DNA from: Mycteria americana
Lineage: Eukaryota > Chordata > Aves > Ciconiiformes > Ciconiidae
Length of the DNA stretch: 64,000 nucleotides
NCBI RefSeq assembly: GCF_035582795.1
Contig: NC_134370.1
Location: 38,179,501 to 38,243,500 of the forward strand
Reading direction: 5' to 3'
In this document: positions 46,701 to 58,700 of the stretch, in pieces
How positions within the stretch are numbered: position 1 is the stretch's first letter
Layout: the number at the start of each line of letters is the position of its first letter
Position numbers and translations under genes: made by a program
Notes under the pieces: generated by a model
What the model saw: the letters and a program-made list of their open reading frames with translations, nothing else
Told to the model about the DNA's origin: nothing
Database searches by the model: none

Positions 46701-49700
46701 GCCAAAACCCCGGGGATAGAAAAGGCTTCTGAAATAAAAACGAAAATCCACACCCCTCACACCCTCTCCTCTCCTGCAGCAGCGCCCAGGGCATTGAAAA
46801 CCCTGTCTTCGAGGCAGTCCCCTCGGTGAGTGCAGAGCCACGGCCCCGACCCCAGCTCTCCTACATGGCCAGCCGGCAGCCCTCCGAGTCCGGCCGGCAC
46901 CTGCTCTCCGAGCCTGGCACCCCCCTGTCCCCCCTTGGCCCTGGGGACTGCTTCTTCCCAACACTGGGTGAGTGACCGGTGATGCTGAGCCCCCGTGGGC
47001 ACCCCTGTGGGAGGGACAGGAAGGAAAGAGGCAGTCAGGGGGGTGAGTGGGAAAGCGGGGGTTAAATATCGGCTGCAAACTTTGCATTATGTGGGACATC
47101 AAGTCCCAGGGCTTTGCAGATGGGAAGGACCCAAGGCTTCCCCTTCCAATGCAGTCAATGAAAGCAGAGTTTGGCTGCTTCCCGAAGCACGTCCCCGCAG
47201 CTGCAAGCCAGACTAATACCCCTCGTCTGCCCTTTTCCAGATCCTGTTCCTGACTCACCAAATTCCTTGAAAGCCTAAAGACCCCAGAGGAAACCACATC
47301 CCCCAGCCGCAGCCAGGAGAGGCCAGGCAGCCACCGCACTGTGCTCGCCCAGCCGAGCCCCCCTGGGAGGACAGCATGGCCACGGACAGCAAAGCCTTAA
47401 AAAATGAAGCTGAGTGCAGGAGCCCTGCCCTTGTCTCCTGTCCTGGCTCTGCCCTGGGGCTGGAAGTGAACCTCGCTTGCCCGGATTTCGGTTTTTAACT
47501 ACCTATTTCTATGGAGAAGAGCAAAACTGTGTACTGCTCACATTTTACGGACTAGCTGAAAACTGGGGGTGCGGGGAAGGAAGCACAACCCGCACCTGCA
47601 AACCTCCCCAAGGATTTAACTTATTGCCAGGGGTTTAAGCTCTGCAACATCAACCTGTTTCTGCATCTTTGACTGAACATCCTCTCTGGGAGCGGATGGT
47701 AAAGTACTTTATCCACCGCAAGACAAAACAGGGTCACCGGCCAACCTTGTACTACCTTTTTCTTTGCAAAACAGGAAGGGGAGAGGCTCCCTGCTGCTGA
47801 TGGAGCCCTCCTTCCCCACCAGCCTTTTGAGACGGCCACAGACTTGCGAGGCTGCTGTGTTTTCAGCTGGACACACGCTGGGAGGAGCCTTACTTCTGCT
47901 GCAATTTTATCCTCGGCTTGGGATCAGGGGAATTTATCTTTCTGTTTGTTTCATTATCAGTGCTGATTAAAAGAAAAAAAGGATGTTTACGGTTTTTGCC
48001 TTTTTTTCTTTTTTTTAAATGCCCATAAATTAGACAGTTCATCTGGAGGGTGTTGGAGGATGTTCCCGTGACGTGGCCGAGAGCCCCTGCAGAGAGGCGG
48101 AGGCACGGGAGCATGCCGCGGGCGGTGGGAAACACTCCGGCTGGCTTCCCCGCCATCCTCCTGGGGCCAGCCGTCCCTGGGGCCACTGCCTTCAGCCATG
48201 CTGGAGGACCCTGCGATGCCCCGGGGGGATGTGGGTGCCCTCACAGCATCCTCCGTTCGAACCACAGCACCCTGGCATCGCTTATCCAAAAGAAGCTGTG
48301 GGTCAGGCTCCAGCGTGACTCAGCCCCTGATGAGGAGATAAAACCTTGCGGTAGACACTGTTACTCAAAGGGTGTGTTTGGTTTTTTTCTCTTGCTTTTG
48401 TTTTTGTTGTAAAGTGGGGAAAAAATTGCCACTAGACAAACATAAACACTAGTCATACCAAAACAGTGTCAGACCTGAGCAATATCCATTACATCAGGCA
48501 GAGCATCCCCAGCAGCATGCTGAATTTTCACACTACATGACTGGAGGAAACTGCGTTTGCCTCTGCAATGGGCTGGGGACGCCCTGGCCTGCTGTAGGAT
48601 TTGATTAATCTGGTGTTGGCTTCAGCAAAAGCAACTTCAAGATGGTCCGGCCGCAGGCAGAGGGATAAAGGAGAAGCCAGCACCAACGCCCCCACCGCGG
48701 ACGTAACTTCCTGAGCATGGGACTTGTTGCCACCCACGGCTCAGCCCCTTTCCCCGCTTTGCTGGGGAAGCTCACCCAGTGCCTCCGGCGCTTCCCTCTC
48801 CCCGTCCCCGTGGCTGCAGCTGGAAAGGCATGCGGGGGATTTGCCTGCCCACAGGTCCCAACTGCTTTGAAACCCTCTCCGAGTCTCTCCCTTTGCTAAC
48901 GAATGCACTGTTTGACAACAGAATAAAGCCTTGCTGGAAACAGGTTTCTCTCTGTGCTGCAGGAATCCCATTTTTCGGGATGCCCCGTGCTGCAGGCATG
49001 TGCGGTGGGCAGGCAGAGGTGAGCTGAGCAGCCACGCTCTCTGCCAGAGGCACTGGTGTGGCACGTTGGGGCACTGCGGGGCATCAGGGACCGTTTCCCA
49101 CCCGGAAAGCTCACCAGAAGGAAAACTAAAGACTTTTAGGGGAAAGAGGCGATGGCTACCCAGCCTTCCACACATGCTGGAGCAGGAGCCCTGGCACACT
49201 GGGTGCTGGCACACGCCACCTTGGCCCCCACCACTGGTGGAGAAGATGGCACGGCGCTGCGCCTTCGGGCAGGATGCTTATGCTGAAGGTGACCCAGCAA
49301 GACGCTCATGCCCTCAAGGACCTTGCCAGGTCTCACCAGCTCTTGCAAGCGCCTGACTTGGGAACGCACGTCGGGCTGGTGCCCCGCTGCTGGCTGTTTT
49401 CCGCTGCATCAGCACTTGGGGCTTTGCTGACGGGAGAGTGAGGAGCCACGGAGCTTCACCTGAACGCTTGCTTCAGAGCGGGTGGACGGGAACAGAAACT
49501 GCAGAGGCTGAAGCAGCCCTGGCTGGGGGTGGCTGTGAGATAGGCATCTGGGCGGTAAGGAGTGGCTTTGCCGATCCACTCTGCCTCGCTGCAGCTGCTG
49601 GTGCCCGGGTCTGCGGGTGCCAGCAGGAGCCCTGCTCTGGCTCATGTGGGTGCTGCAGCTCCCTTGGGCAGACATCCTTCCTTCTGCTGCAGGAAGCGTC

Positions 49701-52700
49701 CCAAAGTCTCCGGAGCAGGGCAAGCCCTTGGGAAGGTGCAGCTGCAGGCTTGCACCAGGGTCAGACAGAGCCCGAGTGACTCCTGCGATTCCCACGCAAG
49801 GACAGCAAGACTTTCCAGTTGCAGCTCACCAGCTTGTGAAGGTTTTCTTTCCTGCAAAGCTTTTTTTGGGTAAATGCTTTTCTTTTATCATCAGCATTTT
49901 ACCCTTTTGCCCCTGCATTTCCAGCTCCCAAGAGGATGGCCAGTCTTCCACGTGCCCTTGCTGTCCTGGGTATCACAGATCACCACGGGACTTCCAAGTC
50001 CTCTCCCATCTCTGTCTCCTCTGCCTCTCCCATACTCAGAGGGCCAAATCTTGAAGCACATGGAGGAATGTGTGAATTACAAACAATAGTTCCTTTTTGT
50101 GCATCATTGCATCAGCCTGGACTTACTTGTGAAACCAAAGTTTCTAGTAGGTGACAAACTCCTGACAGGCATCATTTCATCACCCAGGCACGAGGCCAGC
50201 AGCCACCAAGCCACATGCAGGACAGCCTTTCACAAGACCTAAGCGTCCTCAAGCTCTGAAAAGGGCTGAAACTCCTCTCTCTGCTGAGGAATCAGGTCAC
50301 TGGATGCTTTGTTTCGCTTCAGCGTGGCGGGATTTTGATCGTCGCTGCTGGCATAACTGGTGCCGGTGACGTGGTGGTCACACAGCAGAAACCCTGAGGA
50401 CGAGCGGGGCTGCTGGGACACCGCTTTGGCAGCGTGAAGCGATAAGCTGTGTCACTTGTCCTCCCCGGGAAGCGGGCATTGCCATGGCAATGGGATTTGC
50501 CGGCTGGGTGCATAGCATTCCTCACCACGGCAGCATCAGCGATGCTCCCAGGGTGCCTGGGTGATGGGGACCCGTCTGGGAGGAGCGGGCAGCACCAGGT
50601 GCTGCAGTTATATGAAGCAGCTTTCTCTCATTTTGGAGAAAGAAACTTGCCTAGATTTAAGCTGCAGTGGCAGCGTGGCTTAAGAAAAAGATGGTGATGA
50701 ACAAGCAGGCGTGTGAACTACCTGGGAGGGAGGAGTTGAGAGTGCAAAGCCTGAAGCGAGAGTTGCAAGCCACAGTTTGCACTGCTAGTTGCAACCTGTT
50801 TCCTCAAAATGTAGAGCAGGGCTTTGCAGCGAGAGCTGTGCCGGGAGATCAGAGAGATAGCGAGAGATAGCAGGTGGAGGTGGGGGAGAGGAAGGATGGC
50901 AGAGTGTCGCGCAGGGGGTCATGCCTCCCTGTCTCACAATTTGCGCTTGCTTTGTGCACGCAGGCACTTGCACACCTCCCCACAGAGCCGTGGGGTTAGG
51001 AGGGAATCGGGGCTGGAAAATGCCCCAAATGTTATTTGCTCATTTGCCTCTCCCACACCAGAGTCCTCCTTAAAGGCACAAATAACGAGACTTGCTATTC
51101 GTGGAGCGGGGAAGGTGCGAGGGAGAGTCAGGCTGCAGCAAATGCAGTTACCTCGCCGGGCAGTCCTGCACTCTGGTAGCTAAAACGCAAGGTGGCCACC
51201 TCCTCAGACCGAAGGATGATGGACGGGGTCTCGTATCAGCCCCCAGATGCATGCCCAGACCCTGCTCCCTGGGGGCAGAGCACTCCGGACGGCAGCAACG
51301 TGACTAATGAGCTGCCCAAATCTCACACGGTGGGGACTGCCACAGCTGTAGTGCTGATTACCAGAGCTCTTCTCATTTGCAAGCACCAGAGCAGACACAC
51401 ATTGGTCCGTGGTCAGCTGCTGCTCCAGCCACCTCCTGCCCTGAGATGACTGAGAGCAACATCCTGAGACCTTTCACACTCAGAGCATGAGGAGCCAGCG
51501 GGCAGGACGACTCCTGCAGCCAGCAGCACGCTTGCCCATTGGGATGGTCTTGATATTTTTGGCATTTACAGATGGGAGATGGCAGCTCCCCGAACGACTG
51601 CAAGAAAGGGCCCCGCAGGACCAAGTGCCGAAGGAGGCTCTGAATCAAACCCGTACTTGGCAGATTTGGACCCCGAGTCATAACCCAAATGGCTGGGTCA
51701 CTGAAACATCATGCCCTGTGCCTGCTCGCCCCTTCCATGCTCAACGTCTCAATGCTAAGCTTGCTCCCGCAGTGCCGCCCAGCTCCATCCTCCCCCTGAA
51801 AAGCACATTTTGGTGGCTCACCGACAAGGAGGGGTTGCCCTCGTCCTCAACGGTGACCACCAGGCTATAGAAGCTCTGCCGCTCGCGGTCCGGCGGGGAT
51901 GGCCGGGTGGCGATCTCACCGGTGACGCGGTCCATGCGGAAGGTCAGGTCCTCGTTCCCGCGGGTGATGTAGTAGGAGAGGACGCTGTTGAGGCCAACAT
52001 CCCGGTCGGTGGCGCGTACCTGGGCCACTGCCGTGCCACCGCCAACGTTCTGCAGGGCAAGACGGTGGGGTGAGCGGCAGAGATACACCTCATAACATAT
52101 AAAATACATAATTCATAACATTAATAATATAATTCTAATATAGAACGGGTTTTTTCCAGGCATTGCGGTGCTTGAGGCTCCAAACTTGTGGCCCCAACAC
52201 CCAGCAGCCAAGCAGGAGGCTGCTCTCCTTCACTAGCTCCTGGATGCTGTTTTTGCAGTGCTTATTGCAAATGATGTTTTATTAATTGATGCATCTTCGT
52301 GCAAAAAATTAAACAAGGCTACTCGCCCTGCCACTGATAGCTCAGCTGAGAATCAGGCACAGGCTTAGCAATGGAAGGTTCTGCCCTTTGCTTGAGCGCT
52401 CCAATCTTTTTTGGTTTGAAACTCTGAAATTAAATGTGTTTTCTACGTTACGTTTTAAAAAGAAATGGAATAAAACTAACAGGTGACATTTGCTGTTAAG
52501 TTGCCAAAGCCAGCTGCGGCTGCATGCCGAAATTGCGCCTTTTTTTCCTTATGTTACAGCATCTCCCATTTGTTGCAACAAGCCAGTTTGATTCCCTGCT
52601 GCAGAAAGCTGCGCATTCGGTCCTTTCTAGGCTGGCACAGCCTGAAAGAGTGTAAAAACCAGTGTGTGTGCAAATGTGAAGGCTGTGTAATGGACTCAGA

Positions 52701-55700
52701 GCTCGGCTAATTATTTTTGGATAGTCCCATTACAGGGGAAATCAAAACAGAAATTCTGTTCTCCAACCAGCTCTGAACACGTATTAAATAGATAAGAAAA
52801 TCCTAACAGGGCAATAACTTTAATGCAAAGCTATTAATCATGAGCGACACTTCCTCACAGCTAAGTGTCACTGGCTATCACTCGTATTTCATTTTTCCTC
52901 ATCAAATTGAGAACCCCCTGGTCCAGGAATTAAACTGTCAGGAAATAAGTTGTCTTTTCTCACGCCTGATTGTGTTTTATTGCTTAATTATCCAGCTCTT
53001 GCCAAGCTGCTTCCTGAAAGCAATTCCTATTCTGCACCGCGACGCCTCTTGTGTCACTTCGGTGGCATTTCCATGGGTGTGTAGCCACTTCTCCTTCCTG
53101 CCGATCTCTGCATCCTCGTGGGCTTAAGTTGCCTGCAGAGCTCTCTCCTAGCCCAAAACTAGGAGGCCATCATAGGTGAGGGCTTGCAAGGGGCCAGCAA
53201 CCCTTGAATCACCCAAGGTGAGGTCTGACCACAAGGCAGGTGGGGACAACTCTGCTGTCCCCACCTGCCTTGTGGTCAGACCTCACCTGGAGAGGGTGGA
53301 AGGAGAGGAGCAGGGCTGGGTGCTCACCTCGCTCACGCTCACGTTGTAGCCAAAGGGGCTGTCGATGATGGGGGGGTTGTCGTTGACGTCGAGGATGTTC
53401 ACGCGCAGAGTGTGCTCCTTCCTCCGGGGGGGCACACCGCCGTCCGAGGCTTGGATCTGTGGTTGGGGGGTGGATTTTTCTAAAAATGCTATTTTCAGGC
53501 TCACAGCCCCATGAAAACAGCCTCGATGCTCAAACCAGAAGAAGGCCAAGGAGGTAAGCAGGGTGGTTCGGTGCTTACCCGTAAGGTGTAGTGATCCAGC
53601 AGCTCCCGGTCCAGCGGCCATGCCACAAACACCTCGCCGTAGGTGTTGTTGGTGGTATGGATCTCGAAAGCCTGGCCAATGTTTCCTGACGTCAGCGAGA
53701 AAGTTACCTGGAAACATCATGGGGAAAGCAAAACAGGGCAGGCAATGTGATGCTGTGAGGAGGAAGGAGAGAAAGGAGACCCTACAATAATAAACCCAGC
53801 ATCGCCTCGGGAAGTCTCTGAGCATTTTAAAAGGTCCAATGTGCTGGGGTCCACGGGTGTGCTGGCTTATCGCAGCCACCCCAAAGCAAACACCCATGGC
53901 CCAACCCCTCTCTCATCCACAGCCCTCCTACGACGCTAGCAATTTTTGGTGTGCAATTAAGGGTGACGAGACCTCATTAACGCCTGTCTGTGTGGTAAAG
54001 AAAATAACAAATATCGGAGAGCTTCCTGCTCAGCCTGCCAAGGGCTTCGCTGCCGTTCCCTGTGGGCGGAGAGGCCACAGCTGGTTTTCAGATTGCCAGG
54101 CTCCTTTTGACATGTGTCCCACAGAGCTCTCTGCCCTGGACAGCCCAAGGATGATGCTTTTCCTCTCCTGCAGGCACACCTCAGCCCGGAAGCGCCAGTA
54201 CCCACTGCACAAACACCCCCAAAACTGCTGGCATCAACGACCAGAGTTTGCTCTTGCAGGGATGCAGATGAGGGGAAGGGGCTGGGAAGACACCGATGGA
54301 GGCATTTCTGCCTCAGCGAACCACTACCACAGCCTTACGGGCAGCCCCAAACCTGCTGTGCCAGCCTCCCTACCTGCCCGTTGCTGCCTGCATCCGGGTC
54401 GCGGGCCAGGACCACGGCCACCCGCTTGCCGACCGCGCTGTCCTCCGCCACGCTCACGGAGGAGTCGGAGGTGATGTCAAACTGGGGGCTGTTGTCGTTC
54501 TCGTCCAGGACCGTGATGGTGACCTGCGGACACGGCACAGGGCTCAGGCAGGGTGCAGGCAGGAGCCCACCTGGCATCAACACCCATGCTGACACTCCTG
54601 GCAAACTCTCGACCTGCTGCACCCCGCCAAGGTGCCAACAGCGTGAGTGTTGTCTGTCCGACGTGGGAACGGGCATGGGTATTTGAGCCCAGGAATTGAA
54701 GCTACATCCCTGTCTGCGGAGGAGGAGGAGGAGGAAGAGGGATGCTTAGAGGCTGGAGGAAGAGTGCAAGGGTGCTACAGCTCTCAAGTGGTGGATTTTT
54801 CTATGGAGCATCCTCTGTTTTTTATCCTGCAAACAGCTGGGCACAGAGCAACTCACGCTGCTGCAGGGTGACCCTTTCCTGCTAAGCTTTTCACAAGCAG
54901 AGATTTCATCCGTGCTCACAGCGCCAGAGGTTGGGCAGGGTTTGCTTTAAAGTTAAATGGACACAAAGAAGTCGGAGCTGCCTGTATTTAACTAAACCAG
55001 GAAAAACTGGGCACATAGAAGACCTGAGCTCCCTCCTGGGAAAAGGCACATGGGCAAGTGGGAGACCAGGCAGGAGATGCTTGGAGCGGCACCCTGCCGC
55101 AGTGTGGAGGCGACTGGGGACCGGGCTACCTTGGCCACAATTAGCCAGAGGAAATGCTCTCATCGCGTTTGTAATCAAAGAGCTGCAATGCTACACAAAA
55201 ATGAGAGAGGAAGAGCCTTTCTGTTCCCGGGGCTCTATTTATGGGTGCCCCGAGCCCCCAGGTGCGGCCGGGCTGAATATGACAACATCCCGGAGGAAGA
55301 CGGGCAGTGCGTTGTGAGCCTTGGGGCGATTCGGGTATTGTTGCCGCTGAATTAAAAACAGAGAGCCAGGAGCGGGGAGAGCCCATTTAGCTGCTGCGAT
55401 GGATCCGGCAGCTGCTGTCCCAAGTGCCAGATCAGGGCGCTGGGATTTCTGCTGGCCGGCACTATGTTCTGAGGGGTGTCACAGAGGCTGGTGCTGGTGG
55501 GGCAGGGCTGGAGACCTCCACCCCGGTCCCTCCCTGCAGCTTGATGCGGAGTTCGGGATGGATCCTGGTTCCCAAGGTGATGCCAGCATGACGGACGCAC
55601 TTACCTTCTGTTGGAGGAGAGCAGAGCGGGAAACAGAGAAAACAAAAAACCAAGAGTTAGTGGGGGATGAGGAGGTGCACAGGCGAGGGGCAGTGAGCTG

Positions 55701-58700
55701 GCCCCGCATCCCACCGTGGCAGTGCTGGGGGCCGCGGGTACTCCGCTGCAGTGATTCGGAGGCTCCCCTGTTGGAGCATCCTCTGTTTTTTTTTCTAGAT
55801 AAGCTTGGTGGATTCGCCCCTAGCCCTGGGAGAGGCTCAGACAAGAGCATGGCAGTGAGTGGAGACCACAGCCGCCGGTCCCCATGGGTGGGGACAGGCA
55901 GTGCTTGCAGCATCACTGCCTTTGTCATCCAGTATCCTTTTTAGAGGCAACAGATGCCCCAAGGCACGAGAGCGCTCGAAACGCAGAGCGCTGCCCATCG
56001 CTGCGGGCCAGCCTCCAGTTTCAAACCCCCCCAGGGTCCCGCTCCTCCGGCTGGCCCAAACCATCACAGTTTGAGTAGCGCCAGCCAAGCCGCCCCTGCC
56101 CGCGGCACGGGGACCAGGCTCGCCCTGCACCCAGCGTGCCTCCTGCCCCGGCAGAGAAATGCAAATCACCCCCCTGCTCGGCTGCCTTTGAAACTGCCAA
56201 ATATAACTGCCCTCTTAAACATAAACCACTGTGAAGTGTTTCAAGGGCCCCAAATTTACCTCCCTCAAAACTGCTTTAGCTTAATAAGTGACCTGCAAAC
56301 TCTACAGTTTGGGGTGGGGTTTTCTTTTGTTCTGAAAAATCCCACCCTATGACATGCAGAAGGTCTGTGCTTATGCAAATGTAGGGTTTCCCCCAAATCG
56401 GGGTTTCCAGACCCCGGTGGCCAGAGCAGAGGAGAACTAGGACATGCTGTCCCTTGCCAGAGGAAGAGGGAGGTGACCTGAGGTCAGCTCTGCCCATGCA
56501 AAAGATGGTGGGGAAGTGGGTAGAAGCTGCTCACCACTGTAGAGTCAATCTTTGGTCCTCCATCATCGGCCACCACTGTCAAGGTGTAGAAATCCCCCTT
56601 CTCTCGATCCACCTGGCCTTTGACCGTGATCACACCCTGCCAAGGATGAACAACAGCTATGTCAGCCGCCAACACCAAAGTCCACAGTGGACAACCAAGC
56701 CAGGAGGGACCATGCTGTGGCTACTTACAGTGATCCCGTTGATTTTGAAGAGCGAGAGCGCCTGGGCGTTGGTGTTGGGGTCGAACTTGTAGGTGATCTG
56801 ATTGAGGTTGTCGATGGAGCGGGCCTGGACCCGGAGCACCTCGGAGCCCAGGGGGATGTTCTCCATGATCATGGCCTTGTAGCTGCTGTTAGAGAACTGC
56901 ACGGCCTCATCCAGCTCGTTCAGCAGGCTGACGTACACGCTGCAGAAGCCCTGGTTGTTGGGGGGTGCTTGGTCCGTGGCAGAGACGTTCATCAGGTAGC
57001 TGGTTTTGGTCTCGTAGTCCAGGTACTCGATGGTCGTGATGAGGCCCGTGCTCTCATCGATCTCAAACTTCCCTTCGGCACCCGACAGGATTTTGTAGTT
57101 CACCAGACCACCGTTCCCTGGGGCAGGAGCAGGAACCACGGTGCTGGTTGGACCAAGCATCCCGAAGAAGCAGGCACCACCGATGCTGACTCTGACCATG
57201 GAGCAGAGCCTATCCCATGTGGGGATTTCAGGCCAGCAAGCCAGGATCCGTGCAATGGCTCTTTTCACCGCTTTCCCTCTAAACTGGGTGTTTCTGTAAG
57301 CTCACCCCCAGCTTCCTACCTGTGTCTCGGTCAGTGGCCCGGACCACCGCCACCGAAGTCCCTATCCCCGCCGTCTCCCGCAGCCCCAGGCGGTTGTACT
57401 GCCGCTGGGTGAACACCGGCACCTCATCGTTGACGTCTTCCACGTAGATGATCACCTGCGGAAGCCCCCAGAGAAAGCACGGGTGAGCTGGGCAGGCTCG
57501 TGAAGCCTCGCCAGCTGCTTACACTTGTGAGGGGAAATATATCCTTCATGGCACTCATCTGCTGCACAGGAGAAACGTTATTTCTGCTACAATACCACTT
57601 GATGGAGAGTGAGCACACACAGTTGAACATCATAGATTTAAAAAAGCCCCGTGGTCGGAGTGACTCAGTCCTTCCCTGGCCAGAGGGAGGTACAGTGTGT
57701 ATATTAATTCCTCTGTGCTTTGGGATCCCCTGCTGGAAACCTTGCAGTTAGAGACCTTGCAATGTAGAAATGCTGGCGACTTGGTGGGAAATTTTGCTCA
57801 AAGTTCAGTGGGTCAAGCTGCATTTTCTCCCCTTTCCCCAGAGAACATCCTTTCTCCTCCTGGTTTTCCGCTTACTGCTGGTGCTGTGGGCACATCATGC
57901 TTGGCCAGAGCCCACCATGAACTCAGCGGGTCTAAAAACATATGGAACCAGAGGGCTGGGTTTGTGGGAACCATGGGAAGCTGGTGTATCACTGCTAAAG
58001 ATTATTGCCACTAGGTCCTGGCTTATTTAAATAGATGTCTGGCCAGGAGACACAGTTTCCGACAGGCTGAGGCTCAGCTCTTCCTCCTGCCAGCAGAGTT
58101 GCATCTCACCGGGCAAGTGGGACTCCCTCCGACAGCGACTGCCGCACCACTTAGCAGCCTCATCGCACTGAAATGTCACAGGAAAAAAGAAAAAAACAAC
58201 AAAAAACCCCCACAAGCTCTTCTCCACCCACGGGCAGCCCCCGGAGACTTTCCATCAGCGTTTCCATGCCAGATATCTCAAACTTCCTGCACGCCCGCAA
58301 GGGCTGGAAATGGCTGACCTCTGATGAAGCATCCCAGATATTTTCCATGAACTCTGCCGCCACCCAGCCCTGTTGCCCACCCCTTGGTGGCTGCGAGGTC
58401 CTTACCCGAACGGAGCTCCTCATGGGTCCCTGCTCCGTGTTGTAGGCCTCCACCTCCAGGACGTGAGAGGAGTTTTGCTCCCTGTCCAGGTGCCGCACAC
58501 CTCGCATCACCAGCCCGGTGCTGGGATTGATGCGGAAGTTGTTGTGCTCATTTCCTGGCAGGGGGGAAAAGTGAGACGGATGCTGCCCGCTGCAGCTGCA
58601 TCAATCTTGGCGACACACCGAGCCCTCCCCGGGGGGCTGCCTCGGAGCAAAACCCAAGCCCCCATCACCCTCAGCTACACCAGGATCAGCTCAGCAGGGT

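Noticed and set aside
45682-46794. 370-codon - strand ORF
   Set aside because: It overlaps VSIR introns and exons on the other strand, has no recognisable domain, and is explained by base composition.
53579-53707. Apparent one-base frameshift in this CDH23 exon
   Set aside because: Recounting the T-run and the exon length (129 nt, 43 codons) shows the frame is intact.
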